Positions 1 to 8,586 of a DNA stretch of 64,000 nucleotides are shown here, piece by piece. Below the pieces are notes generated by a model. That model ran no database searches and was not told the DNA's origin. It saw only the letters and a program-made list of their open reading frames with translations. How positions within the stretch are numbered: the stretch's first letter is position 1; the number at the start of each line of letters is the position of its first letter. This DNA is from Geminicoccus sp. GTDB taxonomy: Bacteria; Pseudomonadota; Alphaproteobacteria; UBA7985. The position numbers and the translations under genes were made by a program. The stretch spans positions 1 to 64,000 of the forward strand of contig PAPT01000005.1 in the NCBI GenBank assembly GCA_002708995.1, written 5' to 3'.

Positions 1-289
1 AGCAGACATCAGATGTAACCCACGTGTAGCAGCAAGACCGTAACGCTACCGGTCATCGGTCGGTACCACAAGGGCGCGTAATCGTACCGAAAGCTGTGGG
101 TAATTAGCGGAAATAGACGCTGGTAGCTACGGGCGCTGTTATCCCGGCTCGGTTCGAGGCCTACGTCTCGCAAAACCGCCAGGGCCTGCTGCCAGGCCGC
201 CGCGAAAACGGTTTGATTCCATGGATTAGCGTTGGCGAAACAAGGTGTTAAGGTCGTCCTGCCGCGTGAGTATTGGAAAGGCAGACCGC
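1..289. other. Left-edge region, no gene supported
   Basis: No convincing gene is visible between the window edge and the amidohydrolase start. All three plus-strand frames close within the first few dozen bases. One minus-strand frame stays open from inside the amidohydrolase gene down to a TGA at 9-11. It reads a protein-like tail that includes FRYDYAPLWYRP, but it has no start codon outside the neighbouring gene. It could be the degenerate 3' end of a lost gene, or chance. A GGTTCGA string near 154 resembles a tRNA T-loop, but the flanking bases do not form the required stem. Confidence 0.3.
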
Positions 290-1936
290 ATGACCGCTGA
301 CACCATCTGGTTCAACGCCCGCATCCGCACCATGGACCCGAACCGGCCGCTGGCCTCAGCCATGGCTGTCTCAGGGGGCAAGATCCTCGCCCTTGGCGGG
401 GATACAGACGTTCTCAATCTCGCAGGCCTGGGCACGGAGACCATCGATATGGGCGACAAGAGCATTCTGCCAGGCCTGGTCGAGAGTCACACGCACGCGC
501 TATGGGGCGCCTGTCAGGAGCTTTTCGAGGTCAATGTCGACTACGGTGCCTCCTACGGTGAACTGATGGCCGCCGTGCGGTCCCAGCTGGCGCAGACCGC
601 GCCGGGTACGATGCTGACCGGTGGTCCCTGGCGTCACGACATGCGCGCAGATATGGGTGATAACCCCCGCGCCACCCTCGACGCTGTTTCAGCCGACGTC
701 CCGATCGCGCTGGCCGACGTGACCAAGCATCTGTTGTGGTGCAACTCGCCTGCGCTGGCGCTGGCCGGCCTGCACGATGACATCGAGGACATCGAAGGCG
801 GGGTGATCGAGCGCGATCCGGCAACCGGGGCCCCAAACGGCATTCTGGCCGAAACCGCCGCTGCGCCGGTGCGCAGGCTCTTCACCCATTCCCCCGCGCA
901 GCTGGTCGATGCGACGCGTCTGTTCGTCGAGCGCTTCAATCAGCTGGGTTTCACGGCGTTCAAGGAACCGATGGCGATTGAATCGGATCTGCAGGCTTAT
1001 CAGGCCGCAGACCAGCGCGGTGATCTGAGCCTGCATATGGCTGCCCACATTGTGCGTCAGAGCCCGCTGGTGCCGGAGATGATCCCCTACGAGGAAATGG
1101 AGCGCTGGCGGGAGACGTACGCCTCGCCCAATGTTCGCACGGACTACGCCAAGCTGTTTCTGGACGGTGTGGCCACCGGGTTCACGGCGTCCTTCACCGA
1201 GCCCTACCAGCCCGATACGGGCTACGACGTCGCCAACCACGACGCCGACGCCATTCTGCTGCTGACCCCCGAGGAGATCGGTCGCGAGATCACCGAGTTG
1301 GACCGGCGCGGGGTCACGGTAAAGATGCACGCCGTTGGCGATAACGCAATCCGTCGGGGGCTGGATGGGATCGAAGCGGCCCGCCGTGCCAATGGTCCCA
1401 GCGGGCTGCGGCACGAAATCGCCCACGCGCCTTTCGTGCGACCCGAAGACCTCCACCGGTTCAGCGCGCTCGATGCTGTTGCCGAGGTTTCGCCCAAGCT
1501 GTGGTTCCCCAACCCGGCGACGGCAGGACAGCTGGCGCTGCTCGGCGCGAACCGGGTCGGCCGCTGCCACGCGCTGCGGGACTATCTGCAGGCCGGGATG
1601 CGCGTGACCTACGCCTCGGACTGGCCGGCCGCCTCTCCCGATCCCAACCCCTGGACCGGGCTGGCCGGCATGATTTCGCGCCAGCACCCTGCCGGTGCCT
1701 ACAGCGGTTCACTCGCGCTCGAGCAGGCGATCACCCTCGATCAGGCCTTGCCACTGTTCACGATCAATGGCGCCCAGTCGCTACGCATGGAAGACGAAAC
1801 CGGCTCTCTGGTCGCAGGGAAATGGGCTGACTTCATCGTATTGGACGAAGCACTTGAAACCCTCGCGCCTGCCGAAATCGGCGCGATCGACGTGCGCCAG
1901 ACGGTCTGGAAGGGACAGACGGTGTTCGCGCGCTAG
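290..1936 (+). CDS. YtcJ-like metal-dependent amidohydrolase
   Basis: A 548-residue protein of the amidohydrolase superfamily, YtcJ / amidohydrolase_3 type. These enzymes hydrolyse C-N bonds in the cytoplasm; the substrate is not predictable here. An N-terminal beta-sandwich segment (WFNARIRTMD, then GGKILALG) precedes the metal-binding HxH in LVESHTHALWG near residue 67. Further on are the barrel motifs KLFLDGVATGF and MHAVGDNAIRRGLDG, and a late YASDWP with the expected catalytic or metal-binding aspartate. The C-terminus returns to the sandwich domain (GSLVAGKWADFIVLD). The ORF track starts at 245, but the ATG at 290 lies behind GGAAAGG at good spacing and begins at the family's usual N-terminus. 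It converges with the sulfatase gene, leaving only 8 bp between them. Family assignment is firm; substrate is unknown. Confidence 0.88.
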   Translation: MTADTIWFNARIRTMDPNRPLASAMAVSGGKILALGGDTDVLNLAGLGTETIDMGDKSILPGLVESHTHALWGACQELFEVNVDYGASYGELMAAVRSQLAQTAPGTMLTGGPWRHDMRADMGDNPRATLDAVSADVPIALADVTKHLLWCNSPALALAGLHDDIEDIEGGVIERDPATGAPNGILAETAAAPVRRLFTHSPAQLVDATRLFVERFNQLGFTAFKEPMAIESDLQAYQAADQRGDLSLHMAAHIVRQSPLVPEMIPYEEMERWRETYASPNVRTDYAKLFLDGVATGFTASFTEPYQPDTGYDVANHDADAILLLTPEEIGREITELDRRGVTVKMHAVGDNAIRRGLDGIEAARRANGPSGLRHEIAHAPFVRPEDLHRFSALDAVAEVSPKLWFPNPATAGQLALLGANRVGRCHALRDYLQAGMRVTYASDWPAASPDPNPWTGLAGMISRQHPAGAYSGSLALEQAITLDQALPLFTINGAQSLRMEDETGSLVAGKWADFIVLDEALETLAPAEIGAIDVRQTVWKGQTVFAR

Positions 1937-1944
1937 CCCCGGAT

Positions 1945-3507
1945 TCAGGCGAGGCGATCAGAGAGCGGGCTTTCGTCCATCTGCGCGGTAAGCAGGTGGT
2001 TCAACCGCTCCGACAACCGCGCCCGATCGGCCGCGTACGCCGGCTCGTCCCACAGATTGTGGGTCTCCGAAGGGTCAGTCTCGAGATCATAGAGCTCGCC
2101 CCAATACTGATCGAGATATAGCGTGTAGCGCCAGCGGTCCGTGATCACCGTGCGCACCCGTGAAGCCTTCTTGAAGCCAAGGCGCGAACCACCGTCGTTG
2201 TATTCGACCAGCAGATCATCCCGCGGCCCGTCCCCGCCGGTGACCGCGTTAAGGAAGCTTACCCCCTGATTGCCGTTGAAGGGCTTCAGCCCGGCGCGCT
2301 CAAGGATGGTCGCCCCGATATCGACGGTCGAGGCCATAGCGCCGCTCACGCGCGGCTCGCGCTGCTGCGGATCCGACCAGATGAAGGGCACGCGCGTTAT
2401 GCTTTCGAACGGCAGCGCGCCTTTCAAGATCATGTTGTAGTCGCCCAGATAGTCACCGTGGTCGGAGTTGTAGACCACCACGGTATCCTCGTGGGCACCG
2501 GTCTCCTGCAGGGTCTGCATGATCTCGCCCACGGCATCATCGATGAAGGCCATCATGCCGGCGGAGAGGGCCATCACTTCCTTCACCTGCTGATTGTCCA
2601 GCATCATCGCTGTCTGAGCCGTCATCTGCTCGCCCTTGTTCTTCCAGTTGTCGTAGAGGAACCGCATGGGCGGGGTCGGGTTGCGGTGCGCCTCGAAAGG
2701 AAGAGTGACCTCGAAGTCATCGGGGGAATACATGTCCCAGTACTTCCCCGGCGGATTGAAAGGGTGGTGGGGATCGGGGAAGGAGACGAAAGCAAAGAAC
2801 GGCTGGTCCTCGCCCTGTCGCGCGCGAAGATAGTCGATGGCGCGATCGCGGACGTAGGCGGTCGGATACAGCTCCTCGGGGATGGGCGTCCGGTAAGCCT
2901 GCGGGCAGGAATAGTTGTGCGGGCGCTCGTTGGCCGGGTCGTGCAAGGCTTCCCAGTCCGGCGCGTTCTCCCGGAACCACTGCAGGTAATGCCCGCCGCA
3001 GCGGTCCCCGTGCTCGGTGACCATGTCGACGTGCTGATAGCCGTAGTAAGGCGTGGTGATTTCGTACCGGCCGTCGGCGCTGTAGCGGTCGGCTTCTTCC
3101 TCGCCGTAGTCGCCCTCATCCGGGGACCAGGCTTCCTCGCTGACATCGGCCAGGGCCGGGTCGCGGCCCATGGGCGGCAGCCCGGTAAAAGGCTGCAGGT
3201 GGCTCTTGCCGATCGCTGCCGTGTGGTAGCCGCCCTTGGCCAGCAGGTTGACAAAGGTGTTGGCGGACAGCGGCAGGCGGCAGCCGTTGTAGCGCAGCCC
3301 GTGCAGGCTCGGGTAGCGCCCGGTCAGCAGCGACGCGCGATTGGGCATGCACACCGGAGAGGCGGCGTACAACCGATCAAACCGGGTCCCCTGCCCCGCG
3401 ATGGCATCGATGTTGGGGGTCTTCAGGACCGGATGCCCGGCGCAGCCGAGCCAGTCCGCCCTTTGCTGATCGGTGATCAGGTAGAGAAAGTTGGGTTGCT
3501 TGGTCAT
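1945..3507 (-). CDS. Type I sulfatase (arylsulfatase family)
   Basis: A 520-residue sulfatase of the alkaline-phosphatase superfamily, which hydrolyses sulfate esters. The N-terminus carries the metal-binding YLITDQQRADW. The formylglycine signature is SPVCMPNRASLLTGRYP, with Cys53 as the residue converted to formylglycine and Arg57 in its CxPxR core. A later NSDHGDYLGDY supplies further metal ligands. Conversion of the cysteine needs a formylglycine-generating enzyme, and none is visible in this window. There is no obvious signal peptide, so a cytoplasmic location is likely. It sits 19 bp downstream of the TRAP permease on the same strand, so the two are probably cotranscribed and the substrate may be a small imported sulfate ester. 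That link is inference. Confidence 0.9.
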   Translation of the reverse strand: MTKQPNFLYLITDQQRADWLGCAGHPVLKTPNIDAIAGQGTRFDRLYAASPVCMPNRASLLTGRYPSLHGLRYNGCRLPLSANTFVNLLAKGGYHTAAIGKSHLQPFTGLPPMGRDPALADVSEEAWSPDEGDYGEEEADRYSADGRYEITTPYYGYQHVDMVTEHGDRCGGHYLQWFRENAPDWEALHDPANERPHNYSCPQAYRTPIPEELYPTAYVRDRAIDYLRARQGEDQPFFAFVSFPDPHHPFNPPGKYWDMYSPDDFEVTLPFEAHRNPTPPMRFLYDNWKNKGEQMTAQTAMMLDNQQVKEVMALSAGMMAFIDDAVGEIMQTLQETGAHEDTVVVYNSDHGDYLGDYNMILKGALPFESITRVPFIWSDPQQREPRVSGAMASTVDIGATILERAGLKPFNGNQGVSFLNAVTGGDGPRDDLLVEYNDGGSRLGFKKASRVRTVITDRWRYTLYLDQYWGELYDLETDPSETHNLWDEPAYAADRARLSERLNHLLTAQMDESPLSDRLA

Positions 3508-3526
3508 GGCGGTTCCCGGGTGGCCG

Positions 3527-5869
3527 TCAGGTCGAGGCAGCCGCGCTGCGCCGGGCCCTGAAGTAGTGCCAGCAGATCAGTGCAAAGGCCGCAGCGATGG
3601 CGGTGAAATGGATCAGCTCAGGCCGTGCCAGCACCGCAACGGCAATGGCAATCCGCAGCACGATTTCGACGCCCATCAGACGCTTGGCATCGAAGCCGGC
3701 GAGCGCGCTGGCGACCAGATACAGCGAAAGGACCAAACGGGCGAGCAGCCAGCCCAGCGCGGTCCACGAAACGCCGTTCTCATAACCGGGCAAGGGCGCG
3801 CGCGACGGGCTGGTCGGGTCAATCAGCGCCTGATCGATTAGCAGCAGTTCGGGGTAGAAGGCAAAGACAAAGGGGATGGTGAACATGACGATCCCCGAGC
3901 GCACCGCGCTGAACCCCGTCGACATGGGCTCGGCCTTGGTGATGGTCGCTGCGGCAAAGGCTGCCAGCGCCACCGGTGGCGTGATTGCCGAGGCTATGGC
4001 GAAGTAGAAGATGAACATGTGCGCGGTGAAGGTCGCGATCCCCAGCCCGACCAGTAGCGGCCCCATGAGCAGCGCCACGTTGATGTAGGCCGGCACGGCT
4101 GGCATCCCCATGCCCAGCAGGATGGCGAGCAGCATGGTGATGGCCAGCGCGAAAAACTGGAAGTAGGCCGAGCCACTGCCGCCAAGGTCGAAGGACAGCA
4201 GGAAGCGCAGCACGTCGATGGCGACGAACTTCGACAGACCGGTGAAATTGAGGCTGACATCGATCACTGTCACCGCAAGGAACATAAGGTACAGGGTCGA
4301 AACCGTGATCCCGGACTCGGCCAGCGCGTCGAGCAGCCGCCGCGGCTGAGCACGGAAATCACGATCGAGAAACAGCAGCACGGTCACGAAGGCTGCGGCC
4401 CACCAACCGGTGGCACCCGCCGAACCGGCCGAATTCTGGAAAATCTGCAGCACCCAGGGCAGCGAGTTGACGCTGCAGCGGCCGTTCTCAATGACCGCAT
4501 CGGCCCCCAGCAGCGCCCCGAACAGGCCGCAACCCACCATGTCCTTGGGCGTCAGCAGCAGAACGAGGATGAGCAGGATAGGCAGCACGATCTGCGAAAG
4601 ATGGAGCAAGTCGCGCAGGGTGATCCGCATCTCTTCGGTCAGCCCGCCGGAGGCTTCGATACCCTGCTTTCTTGACTGGAAGACAGCACTGAGGAACAGG
4701 CAGAAGAAGTAGGCTACCGCTGGAATTGCCGCAGCGATGATCACGTCTCGGTAAGGCACGGCGGTCATCGCCGCGAGGATGAAGGCCGCGACGCCCATCA
4801 CCGGGGGCATGATCGATCCGCCCGATGAAGCCGCCGCTTCCATACCGCCCGCGAACACCCGAGAGAAACCCCGCTTGAGCATCATCGGAATGGTCAGAAC
4901 CCCCGTGGACAGCACGTTGACGACCGGGCCGCCGGTGATGGTGCCGAACATGGCGGAACTGATGATCGCAGCGTGGGCCGGGCCGCCGCGCAGGCTCCGG
5001 GTCCAGCGGAAGGCCAGCTTGATCAGCACCTGACCACCTGCCGACTTTCCGAACAGGGCGCCGAGAATGATGTAGGGGAAGACGACGTTCATGATCACGT
5101 CCATGAACCGCCCGAGAATGCCCGCAGAGTTGTTGACCAGGGCATCGTGCACGTTGGGTCGGCCGTCGAGGAAGGACCTGGGCTCACCACCCAGCTTGGT
5201 CATGAGGTATTTGTTGATGTTGTCGGGACCGTGGAAATACCAGACCAGAACCGTGCCCATGGTGTAGAGCGCGATCGCGATCGAAACCAGCACCAGCGGC
5301 AGGCCCCAAACTTTGACGTTGTAGGCAAGGAATACGAGGATGGCGATGCCGACGATGGCGACCAGCCAGACCCCGGTGGTGCTCATGCACTTAGGGTCTT
5401 CGACTGTGTCGGGCACCGGCAGCCCCATGAGTTCGGCGAATTCGATTTCCGCCTGCATGGTCTCTGCCATCACCCGGGCGCGTTCGCCGTTGAGCTGGTC
5501 GATCAGACACACGCTATCGATTTCGATGAGATAGGTCAAAGAAATGGCACCCGCCGAGACGATGAGCGCGATATCCATGAATAGACCCAGCCCGGCCCGG
5601 CGGCTGCCCCGCCACTCGCGCCACATGGAATGCTTGAGCGCGACGATCAGCATCATCAGCAGAAAAACAATGGGGTAGAACCATTCGGTGGGAAAGGATC
5701 GGGTCTTCAGGCTGTCCCAGCCTGTCAGCCCGCGCCACATATCATCCCATCCCGGGATCAGTGGTGTGCTGTTCAGAATGCCCACCGCGACAAAAATCGC
5801 GGCCAGAACGTAGACGGCAAGATTCGGAAACAGGTCTTTGCGCGTTTCCGTGGTCATATCCTCACCCAT
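3527..5869 (-). CDS. TRAP transporter fused permease (4TM/12TM, TAXI type)
   Basis: A 780-residue polytopic inner-membrane protein. It fuses the small TRAP membrane subunit (DctQ-like, N-terminal helices such as LAVYVLAAIFVAVGILN) to the large subunit (DctM-like). Typical large-subunit stretches are FGTITGGPVVNVLSTGVLTIP, GGSIMPPVMGVAAFILA, and the late SAITPPVALAAFAAA. Fused permeases of this length usually pair with TAXI binding proteins, and one lies immediately upstream. TRAP systems import organic acids and related small anions using an ion gradient. ATG codons at 5869 and 5857 are both possible starts; neither has a clearly better ribosome binding site. It belongs to an apparent operon TAXI binding protein - permease - sulfatase. 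The extra soluble segment near residues 110-160 is normal for this class. Confidence 0.9.
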   Translation of the reverse strand: MGEDMTTETRKDLFPNLAVYVLAAIFVAVGILNSTPLIPGWDDMWRGLTGWDSLKTRSFPTEWFYPIVFLLMMLIVALKHSMWREWRGSRRAGLGLFMDIALIVSAGAISLTYLIEIDSVCLIDQLNGERARVMAETMQAEIEFAELMGLPVPDTVEDPKCMSTTGVWLVAIVGIAILVFLAYNVKVWGLPLVLVSIAIALYTMGTVLVWYFHGPDNINKYLMTKLGGEPRSFLDGRPNVHDALVNNSAGILGRFMDVIMNVVFPYIILGALFGKSAGGQVLIKLAFRWTRSLRGGPAHAAIISSAMFGTITGGPVVNVLSTGVLTIPMMLKRGFSRVFAGGMEAAASSGGSIMPPVMGVAAFILAAMTAVPYRDVIIAAAIPAVAYFFCLFLSAVFQSRKQGIEASGGLTEEMRITLRDLLHLSQIVLPILLILVLLLTPKDMVGCGLFGALLGADAVIENGRCSVNSLPWVLQIFQNSAGSAGATGWWAAAFVTVLLFLDRDFRAQPRRLLDALAESGITVSTLYLMFLAVTVIDVSLNFTGLSKFVAIDVLRFLLSFDLGGSGSAYFQFFALAITMLLAILLGMGMPAVPAYINVALLMGPLLVGLGIATFTAHMFIFYFAIASAITPPVALAAFAAATITKAEPMSTGFSAVRSGIVMFTIPFVFAFYPELLLIDQALIDPTSPSRAPLPGYENGVSWTALGWLLARLVLSLYLVASALAGFDAKRLMGVEIVLRIAIAVAVLARPELIHFTAIAAAFALICWHYFRARRSAAAST

Positions 5870-5897
5870 ACTTTACTCGCGAGCTCAAAGAGCGCTA

Positions 5898-5932
5898 CAG
5901 GCGGCGCCCTCGCAAAGCGAGAACACCGCCTG
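5898..5932 (-). promoter_or_regulatory. Intercistronic stem-loop between TAXI and permease genes
   Basis: An inverted repeat lies between the binding-protein stop and the permease start. The outer arms CAGGCGG and CCGCCTG are perfect, with an inner stem CTCGC-AAA-GCGAG. There is no following U-run, so it is unlikely to be a strong terminator. Such hairpins often stabilise the upstream message, so that binding protein is made in excess over the permease. That role is inferred. Confidence 0.5.
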
Positions 5933-5952
5933 AAGCAAAATAGGCGTAAAGT

Positions 5953-7002
5953 CTAGTCCGCAGCTACGGCACAGTCATCCATGTCATAGCCTGCTTCACG
6001 CCATGCGCGTGCAGCTGCAGGGTGGTACTTGATCGGGTTGTCACCACACATCCCCTGCATGGGGGCATCGAAGCTCACGGTATTGCCGTATGGCGCTTTT
6101 GCCTTGAGATCGTCCATCGTCGCGATGTAGGCGGAGACGAGGTCGTAGACGAGGTCATTGTCCATGTCCTTGTGCACGACGTTACCGCCAATGGTGGCAA
6201 AGCCGCGGAAGGTGTCGTCTTCGGAAACGAAGGACCAGTCATCCCCCATGGTCGCCTGCAGCTCCGCCACCGGAATGGTAAACGGCGCGCTACCCGGTGC
6301 GACCATGTACTTCTGCATGGCCTCACTTTCGTAGGCAGACTTCGGCATGGACCAGCCGGTCATCTTGCCCGCAGCCGTGATCGCGGTCAGGCGGGTACCG
6401 GGGAAGACCTCTGGCAGGACGATGGCGTCCGGCTCACCGCTGGTGACCAGCGTGGTGCCCTGGCCCCAGTTAACCTGAATGCCTTCGTAGTCATCGCCTT
6501 CCTTAAGGCCGGCAACGATCTGGATCATGCTGCGCGCGTTGGTCAGCGCACCGCCGCGTGGCGGGCCATTGTAGATCTTGCGGCCCTTAAGGTCGTCCCA
6601 GCCGCCGAGATTTTTGGCGTCATAGGCATAGAGGAAGAAGATCCCGAGCGTGAACGGGTTGATTACCCGGAGGTTGCCTGCCAGCTCAGCGCCCTGTTCG
6701 GCACCCAGCGACCCATAGGGACCGACACCGCGGCTCATCAGGAATGGCAGAATGAACGGCGTACCGGCAATGTCGGTCTTGCCTTCGGCGACGTTCTGGA
6801 TCGAGTTAGTCAGTGTCTGACCGTCAGCAAGCTGAATGTTCGCAATGCCCTGCGTTCCAGCGATTTCAGTCAGGTGGGCAGGCGAAAGATAGGTAGCACC
6901 GCCAGGGCTGGCGGTCTCTGCGGTCAGATTGACCTGGGCCAGAGCTGACGTGCCGGCGAGTGCCGCCGCCACCATGGCCCCCTTAATAATATGCTTAATC
7001 AT
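5953..7002 (-). CDS. TAXI-family TRAP transporter solute-binding protein
   Basis: A 349-residue periplasmic binding protein of the TAXI (TRAP-associated extracytoplasmic immunogenic) family; it captures the solute for the fused permease downstream. The ORF track begins at 7080, but the ATG at 7002 follows AGAGAGGG at normal spacing. That start yields a classic signal peptide, MIKHIIKGAMVAAALAGTSALA, cleaved before QVNLTAE. The early TASPGGATYLSPAHL and the middle DDLKGRKIYNGPPRGGAL, resembling the family's LKGKRV-G-GSG segment, support the assignment. Several cysteines near the C-terminus (MQGMCGDNP, DDCAVAAD) may form a disulfide. It is the first gene of the transporter operon. The ligand is not identifiable from sequence. 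Confidence 0.88.
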   Translation of the reverse strand: MIKHIIKGAMVAAALAGTSALAQVNLTAETASPGGATYLSPAHLTEIAGTQGIANIQLADGQTLTNSIQNVAEGKTDIAGTPFILPFLMSRGVGPYGSLGAEQGAELAGNLRVINPFTLGIFFLYAYDAKNLGGWDDLKGRKIYNGPPRGGALTNARSMIQIVAGLKEGDDYEGIQVNWGQGTTLVTSGEPDAIVLPEVFPGTRLTAITAAGKMTGWSMPKSAYESEAMQKYMVAPGSAPFTIPVAELQATMGDDWSFVSEDDTFRGFATIGGNVVHKDMDNDLVYDLVSAYIATMDDLKAKAPYGNTVSFDAPMQGMCGDNPIKYHPAAARAWREAGYDMDDCAVAAD

Positions 7003-7378
7003 GGTTTCCCTCTCTAAATTACTTACCATAGGAACTAATCTTGGTTTGAAAGATCGTTTAATGTCAATGATGCGGGACATCTAAAATTCAAATCGGCGCA
7101 TAAATCCAGGGATAGTCCTCTGGACACTTTCGTAGCTGGATGAACAGGATTTCACAGTGCGCCTGCTCAGAACCTCGCAGATAGCCCCCCGTCCCCGCGC
7201 GCTGATCCGGGTCATTTCGGGACGGAAAAGTACCAGAAATAACCCCCACTGTTTGAGCGACGTGATAGACATAACGCATCGGCACCCTTCGGCATGCGAA
7301 GGCGCCTGACAGGATAGGACGTCGGGTCCTGAATCGATAGATTTCCAGCACTCAGGCCCGAGCAAAGAGTAGAGATTG
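7003..7378. promoter_or_regulatory. Divergent intergenic region (TAXI operon / PfkB kinase)
   Basis: This 376-bp stretch separates the leftward transporter operon from the rightward kinase gene and should contain both promoters. Two inverted repeats are visible. One is TCCAG...CTGGA at 7105-7124 with a nested GGA/TCC pair. The other is CCTTCG-GCATG-CGAAGG at 7286-7302. Either could be an operator or an RNA hairpin. The two minus-strand ORFs listed here (7081-7365 and 7088-7351) have no recognisable domain and are probably not genes. No regulator gene is adjacent. Confidence 0.4.
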
Positions 7379-8293
7379 ATGATTACTGTTGGCGGCGAGA
7401 ACCTTATCGATCTTGTTCAGATAACCGAAAAACATGGCGTGCCGGAATTCAAGGCGCTGCCGGGTGGATCACAGTACAACTGCGCGTCTGCGCTCGGTCG
7501 GCTGGGAACCCGCCCCTACTACATCACCCCGATCTCGACCGACAGCCTTGGCGAGCTGCTGGCTGATACGCTGGTGGAAAGCGGTGTCGTGGTCGCATCA
7601 GAGCGGGTCGATGCCCCCAGTTCGCTGGCCGTGGTCACACTGCAGGACGGCCAGCCCAGCTATCAGTTCTACCGCGATGGTACGGCCGAGCGGCGCGTCA
7701 GTGCCGAAAGCCTCGGGGCCGTAATTCCTGCCGACACCCGGGTGTTTCAGATCGGCTCGCTGTCGCTGTGTGACGGGGCCGATGCCGAGGTCTGGGCGCA
7801 GCTGTTCACCGACCTCGCGCAGCGGGGCGTGGCCTGCACGCTTGACCCCAACGTGCGCCGGGCCTTTGTCACCGACCCGGCAACATACCGCAACCGGCTG
7901 GAAGGCATGATGAAGGTCGCCTCGCTGGTCAAGCTGAGCGACGAGGATTTGGGCTGGCTCTACCCCGATGCCGACCCCGAGACCAAGGCCGCGGAACTCG
8001 CCGCCGGGTCGCAGGCAGAGCTGTTCGTGCTGACCAAGGGCAGTCAGGGCGCGAGCCTGATAACCCACTCGCACCGGGTCGAGGTCGAAGCTGCGCCGGT
8101 GTCAGCGCTGCAGGATACGGTCGGCGCCGGTGATACCTTCATGGCGGCACTGATCTACCAGTTCCTGCAGTCGCCTGATTTCGGCTCTGAGGCAGCGATC
8201 CGGGACGTTGGCCGATTTGCCGCCAAGGCAGCCGCCATCAACTGCGAGCGCGTTGGCTGCAATCCGCCAAGCCTCGATGAAATCAGGATCTAG
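7379..8293 (+). CDS. PfkB-family carbohydrate kinase
   Basis: A 304-residue cytoplasmic sugar kinase of the ribokinase/PfkB family, fructokinase-like in length and order. The N-terminus (ITVGGENLIDLVQ) and the substrate-loop region GGSQYNCASALGRLG match the family. The hallmark DTVGAGDTFMAAL near the C-terminus holds the catalytic aspartate and anion hole. An in-frame TTG sits directly before the chosen ATG, so the start could be one codon earlier. It is followed after 1 bp by the broken C-terminus of a sugar ABC-transporter ATPase. This suggests the kinase once belonged to a sugar-uptake operon, now partly lost. The sugar is not predictable. Confidence 0.88.
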   Translation: MITVGGENLIDLVQITEKHGVPEFKALPGGSQYNCASALGRLGTRPYYITPISTDSLGELLADTLVESGVVVASERVDAPSSLAVVTLQDGQPSYQFYRDGTAERRVSAESLGAVIPADTRVFQIGSLSLCDGADAEVWAQLFTDLAQRGVACTLDPNVRRAFVTDPATYRNRLEGMMKVASLVKLSDEDLGWLYPDADPETKAAELAAGSQAELFVLTKGSQGASLITHSHRVEVEAAPVSALQDTVGAGDTFMAALIYQFLQSPDFGSEAAIRDVGRFAAKAAAINCERVGCNPPSLDEIRI

Positions 8294-8294
8294 C

Positions 8295-8483
8295 GTGCGT
8301 CTCCCCATCGACATCAGCCGGATCGACGACTACGGCAACTACAAGCTGGTCGTGGGGCAGTGCAGCGGCGCCGAAGCCAAGGTCAAGGTCGAGCGCGATG
8401 TGCCTATCGAGCAGGGGCCCCTGTTCATGAGCTTCTAACCCGAGCGAGCCTGCGTCTACGTCAACGAGCAACTGGTGACCTGA
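8295..8483 (+). pseudogene. Remnant of sugar ABC-transporter ATPase (C-terminal TOBE end)
   Basis: Reading in the frame of the 8208-8438 ORF gives LPIDISRIDDYGNYKL...VKVERDVPIEQGPLFMSF, then a TAA stop. The same frame continues PERACVYVNEQLVT to a TGA at 8481-8483. The pattern (a conserved stretch about nucleic- or ligand-sensing, then PExxCVYVxxxLV) is how the TOBE domain of MalK/UgpC-like sugar ABC ATPases ends. Nothing of the Walker-containing nucleotide-binding domain precedes it, because the kinase gene abuts directly. I read it as the last ~60 codons of a deleted ATPase gene, also interrupted by an in-frame stop. A terminator follows it, consistent with the old operon end. Confidence 0.6.
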
Positions 8484-8531
8484 TCTCCTCCCGGGACACC
8501 ATGCACCCCCCCCTCGAATGAACTCATGAAA

Positions 8532-8567
8532 ATGGCCGGAGCGCATGCGCCCCGGCCATCTTTTTTT
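8532..8567 (+). terminator. Rho-independent terminator
   Basis: ATGGCCGG at 8532-8539 pairs with CCGGCCAT at 8552-8559, with an additional inner GCGCATGCGC palindrome. Seven T residues follow at 8561-8567. It ends transcription from the kinase and ATPase-remnant side, just before the convergent nucleotidase gene. Confidence 0.85.
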
Positions 8568-8586
8568 GCTGTAGGTGTGGCAGGTC

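Noticed and set aside
150-170. tRNA-like GGTTCGA string
   Set aside because: The neighbouring bases do not form a T-stem, and no acceptor or anticodon arm can be found.
7081-7365. Two overlapping minus-strand ORFs in the TAXI/kinase gap
   Set aside because: No recognisable domain, unusual composition, and they fill the region where promoters are expected.
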